A stretch of DNA of 14,350 bases from Pseudomonadota bacterium (GTDB taxonomy: Bacteria; Desulfobacterota; Desulfovibrionia; Desulfovibrionales; Desulfovibrionaceae): the NCBI GenBank assembly GCA_023390395.1, contig JAEWCY010000088.1:1-14350 (forward strand). The letters are read 5' to 3'. The notes under the pieces were generated by a model that was not told the origin of the DNA, did no database searches, and saw only the letters and a list, made by a program, of their open reading frames with translations. The first letter of the stretch is position 1; every line of letters begins with the position of its first letter. Of this stretch, positions 12,799 to 14,350 are shown one piece after another. A program made the translations under genes and the position numbers.

Positions 12799-13617
12799 CT
12801 AGGGCCACAGCTCCATCTTCCAGGTCAGGGGCAGGTGGTCCTTTTTGCCCGGGCCGAACCATTTCTCGTAGATCTTCTGGTATTCGCCGGTCTCCCACAT
12901 GTCCATGAGGGCCAGGTTGACGGCGTCGCGGTAGTCGGAGTCGTTTTCCGGCAGCCCCAGGCCGTAGGGCTCGGGCGAGATGTAGTCGCCCACGATCTCC
13001 CAGGCCTCGGGGTTGTCGTCGCTGTTCCTGATGCCGACCAGGATGGACTCGTCCGTGGTCATGGCCTGCACCTTGCCCTGCTTGAGGGCGAGAAAGGCCT
13101 CGGGGTAGGTCTCGAAGGAGATGACCGTGCAGCCGGGCTGGGCCTTTTTCACGTTCTGCTCGGAAGTGGAGCCCTTGACCGAGGCGACCTTCTTGCCGGC
13201 CAGGTCGGCCGCGGAGGCGACGCCGCCGCCCTTTTTGACCAGCAGCTTCTGGCCGGTCATGAAATAGGTGATGGAGAAGTCGATCTGGTCCTCGCGCTCC
13301 TTCTTGTGGGTCATGGTGGCGGCCACGATGTCCACCGCGCCCTGGGCGAGCATGGGAATGCGGGTGGAGGAGGTCACGGGCTTGAGTTCGAGCTTGACGC
13401 CCAGGCGCTTGGCCAGGGCCTCCATGAGGTCGATCTCGAAGCCGACGATCTGGTTGGTCTTCTCGTCCACGTAGCCGAAGGGCGGCTGGGAGTCCTTGAC
13501 GCCGGCGACGAGCACGCCGCGCGACTTGATGTCGTCGAGCTTGCCGGCCGTGGCGAACGGGGCCGCGCACAGCACGGCGAGACAGACGGCGGCTGAAATC
13601 CAGGCGACCTTGCGCAT
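12799..13617 (-). CDS. Periplasmic amino-acid-binding protein of the ABC transporter
   Basis: This is a 272-aa solute-binding protein of family 3 (polar amino acids). Residues 1-24 are a signal peptide with a basic start and cleavage at about ATA-GK, so it acts in the periplasm. The mature protein opens with LDDIKSRGVLVAGVKDSQPPFGYVDEK, then NQIVGFEIDLMEALAKRLG, SSTRIPMLAQGAVDIVAATMTH and YFMTGQKLLVKKGGG, and has VASVKGSTSEQNVKK and AMTTDESILVG in the second lobe. These blocks are typical of GltI/GlnH/AapJ-type proteins. The start is ATG 13617, with AAGGAGG (13623-13629) 5 nt upstream; the open frame continues further upstream without similarity. It lies 56 nt after the ATPase gene. Glutamate or aspartate is the likely ligand from overall resemblance, with glutamine possible. 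Confidence 0.92.
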   Translation of the reverse strand: MRKVAWISAAVCLAVLCAAPFATAGKLDDIKSRGVLVAGVKDSQPPFGYVDEKTNQIVGFEIDLMEALAKRLGVKLELKPVTSSTRIPMLAQGAVDIVAATMTHKKEREDQIDFSITYFMTGQKLLVKKGGGVASAADLAGKKVASVKGSTSEQNVKKAQPGCTVISFETYPEAFLALKQGKVQAMTTDESILVGIRNSDDNPEAWEIVGDYISPEPYGLGLPENDSDYRDAVNLALMDMWETGEYQKIYEKWFGPGKKDHLPLTWKMELWP

Positions 13618-13673
13618 GGGAGCCTCCTTGCGGGCGGTTTGGCGTTTCCCCGGGGCCGTGTCCGGCGCGGGGC

Positions 13674-14350
13674 TCACAGGATTTCCTTGAGGAACAGCTT
13701 CGTGCGGTCGTGCTTGGGATTGCCGAAGAATTCCCCGGGCGGCGCGCCTTCGAGGATCTCGCCGTGGTCCATGAAGACCACCCGGTCGGCCACCTCCCGG
13801 GCGAAGCCCATCTCGTGGGTCACGCACAGCATGGTCATGCCTTCTTCGGCCAGACCGACCATGGTTTCCAGCACTTCCTTGATCATTTCCGGGTCGAGCG
13901 CCGAGGTCGGCTCATCGAACAGCATGATGCGCGGGTTCATGCACAGCGAGCGCGCAATCGCCACGCGCTGTTGCTGGCCGCCCGAAAGCTGGCCCGGATA
14001 TTTGTGAGCCTGTTCGGGAATCTTCACCCGCTTGAGGAAGTGCATCGCCGTCTCCTCGGCCTGCTTCTTCGGGATCTTGCGGACCCAGATCGGCGCCAGG
14101 GTGCAGTTCTCCAAAATGGTCAGGTGCGGGAACAGGTTGAAGTGCTGGAACACCATGCCGACCTCGCGCCGGCCCTCGTCGATCTTCTTGAGATCGTTGG
14201 TAAGTTCCTTGCCGTCGACGACAATCTTGCCCTTCTGATGCTCCTCGAGACGGTTGATGCAGCGGAGCATGGTCGACTTGCCTGAGCCGGACGGACCGCA
14301 GATGACGATCCGCTCGCCACGCATCACTCTCAGGTTGATGTCCTTGAGAA
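13674..14350 (-). CDS. Amino-acid ABC transporter ATP-binding protein, 5' end cut by window
   Basis: This is the ATPase of the polar amino-acid importer (GlnQ/GltL/HisP type). It lacks only its first 10-20 residues, because the frame runs without a stop to the window end; an internal GTG at 14327 is not the true start, since LKDINL immediately precedes it, as in full-length relatives. All motifs are present: Walker A GPSGSGKST, Q-loop VFQHFNLFPHLTILEN, signature LSGGQQQRVAIARSL, Walker B IMLFDEPTSALDP and switch His in VTHEMGFA. The C-terminus LKEIL ends at TGA 13674-13676. It is the first visible gene of the operon; the promoter must lie outside the window. Paired with the two permeases it powers import from the periplasm. 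Confidence 0.95.
   Translation of the reverse strand, partial: LKDINLRVMRGERIVICGPSGSGKSTMLRCINRLEEHQKGKIVVDGKELTNDLKKIDEGRREVGMVFQHFNLFPHLTILENCTLAPIWVRKIPKKQAEETAMHFLKRVKIPEQAHKYPGQLSGGQQQRVAIARSLCMNPRIMLFDEPTSALDPEMIKEVLETMVGLAEEGMTMLCVTHEMGFAREVADRVVFMDHGEILEGAPPGEFFGNPKHDRTKLFLKEIL

Noticed and set aside
1..14350. tRNA, rRNA, CRISPR arrays, transposases or integrases
   Set aside because: None of the needed structures, spaced repeats or protein motifs was found in either strand.

Overview
The window is very GC-rich, with strongly GC3-biased codons. Its gene content is an ATP-dependent amino-acid importer, two MoeA paralogues (one fused to a periplasmic-binding-protein-like domain), a single-repeat GDT1 protein and a probable selenoprotein. 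Together these suggest a Desulfovibrio-type sulfate reducer (Desulfovibrionaceae, Solidesulfovibrio-like). This placement is inference from gene content and composition; there is no rRNA marker.

Layout. (1) Positions 1-201 hold two strong inverted repeats downstream of a minus-strand pair, glk (1456-2427) followed by moeA (202-1437). (2) Divergent from glk, on the plus strand, is a LysE-type exporter (2516-3145). A good sigma70-type promoter (3153-3181) then precedes a tight plus-strand run: N-carbamoylputrescine amidase (3228-4133), a MoeA-PBP fusion overlapping it by 4 nt (4130-6076), a 90-aa GDT1/TMEM165-like membrane protein (6112-6384), a small TusA-like ORF interrupted by one in-frame TGA (6389-6634), and a Cache/HAMP/PAS/HisKA_2 sensor histidine kinase (6677-8818). 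(3) On the minus strand and convergent with the kinase is a membrane-anchored SGNH hydrolase (8863-10524). (4) A 663-nt gap (10525-11187) contains an AT-rich island and no convincing gene. (5) A minus-strand polar amino-acid ABC transporter operon fills the right end, transcribed in the order ATPase (cut by the window edge), binding protein, permease, permease. Clear hairpins lie in the last two intergenic gaps and after the last gene.

The most interesting object is the small ORF at 6389-6634. Read through its TGA it gives an 81-residue TusA/SirA-like protein. The TGA codon falls exactly where TusA has its catalytic cysteine, giving Cys14-Sec15. Eighteen nucleotides after the TGA is the G-rich loop of a perfect 7-bp hairpin that resembles a bacterial SECIS element. 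A standard gene finder would miss or truncate this gene. It sits two genes downstream of a molybdenum-cofactor gene, and TusA-type sulfur carriers are known to supply sulfur for molybdenum-cofactor assembly, so a functional link is plausible but unproven.
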